Both the position numbers and the translations under genes were made by a program. Below the pieces are notes generated by a model. It was not told where the DNA came from and made no database searches. It saw only the letters and a program-made list of their open reading frames with translations. Positions 5,833 through 5,980 of a DNA stretch of 5,980 nt are shown here, piece by piece (the stretch's first letter is position 1; every line of letters starts with the position of its first letter). This DNA is from Candidatus Caenarcanum sp. (lineage in GTDB: Bacteria; Cyanobacteriota; Vampirovibrionia; Gastranaerophilales; UBA9971): the NCBI GenBank assembly GCA_020720345.1, contig DYOT01000085.1:1-5980 (forward strand). The letters are read 5' to 3'.

Positions 5833-5875
5833 ATCGCAGACTTTAACAAGATAGGCTCTTAAATTTTGTAAGATT

Positions 5876-5880
5876 AGAGG
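5876..5880 (+). promoter_or_regulatory. Ribosome binding site of the gene at 5886
   Basis: AGAGG ends 5 bases before the ATG at 5886. Motif and spacing are good, and they support a true gene start although only 95 bases of the gene are in the window. Confidence 0.65.
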
Positions 5881-5885
5881 AAAAC

Positions 5886-5980
5886 ATGAAATTTTTTAAA
5901 AAATTTATAATATATTTCTACATTTTTTTTTTCAGCTTTCATAAATGCGCATTTGCGCAGACATGGCCTTTTACCACACC
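5886..5980 (+). CDS. N-terminal fragment of an exported protein (signal peptide), cut by the window end
   Basis: Thirty-one codons are visible with no stop. The product starts MKFFKK, a positively charged n-region, followed by the hydrophobic aromatic-rich stretch FIIYFYIFFFSF (7-18) and then HKCAFAQTWPF. CAFA fits an A-x-A signal peptidase I site with cleavage before QTWPF at about residue 25. A lipoprotein site is unlikely because the residues before the cysteine (SFHKC) do not form a lipobox. The mature protein is therefore expected to be exported across the inner membrane; its function cannot be told from seven residues. It is transcribed divergently from tlyA and needs a promoter in 5593-5875, of which I saw no clear example. 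Confidence 0.75.
   Translation, partial: MKFFKKFIIYFYIFFFSFHKCAFAQTWPFTT

Noticed and set aside
5637..5849. Minus-strand frame of 70 codons in the divergent intergenic region
   Set aside because: It is mostly the translated palindromic repeat (a typical spurious VIARSLRRSN / SLWSLAMTD product) and has no domain.

Overview
The window is a low-GC bacterial chromosomal segment with a compact gene layout and several dispersed palindromic repeats. The lineage cannot be fixed from 6 kb. The combination of a DapL-type aminotransferase, an NAD kinase next to a TlyA-type rRNA methyltransferase, a type III export (FlhA-like) protein and 'ctcgcaatgaca' palindromes would fit a non-photosynthetic relative of Cyanobacteria (Melainabacteria/Gastranaerophilales type). 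This is an inference from gene content and not a demonstrated placement.

Layout. Positions 1-305 are non-coding, with repeat modules and hairpins and no recognisable gene. A plus-strand gene (306-1766) encodes a soluble protein with a DUF4177-like N-terminus, a coiled-coil linker and a complete FlhA/SctV-like cytoplasmic domain, but no membrane domain. It is followed by a plus-strand LL-diaminopimelate aminotransferase-like gene (1868-3196). A repeat-rich gap (3197-3335) separates this from a convergent minus-strand pair, tlyA (4201-5592) and nadK (3336-4235), whose reading frames overlap by 35 bases. A divergent intergenic region (5593-5885) carries a bulged hairpin and a dispersed palindromic repeat. 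The window ends inside a new plus-strand gene (5886 onward) whose first residues form a clear signal peptide.

The main oddity is that two conserved enzymes here carry in-frame insertions. TlyA is about 190 residues longer than usual, because a very AT-rich segment sits in a loop of its methyltransferase domain. That segment resembles the Barnase-EndoU-ColicinE5/D-RelE-like (PBECR/LPD3-type) domains of phage and conjugative-element polyvalent proteins. The DapL-like enzyme carries about 28 extra residues, partly encoded by a palindromic repeat whose two sequence modules recur, in the other orientation and order, in the non-coding DNA at 70-100. Together these suggest a genome that tolerates mobile or repetitive DNA inserted in frame in housekeeping genes, comparable in principle to Rickettsia palindromic elements. 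Family assignments rest on recognised motifs only; no database search was run.
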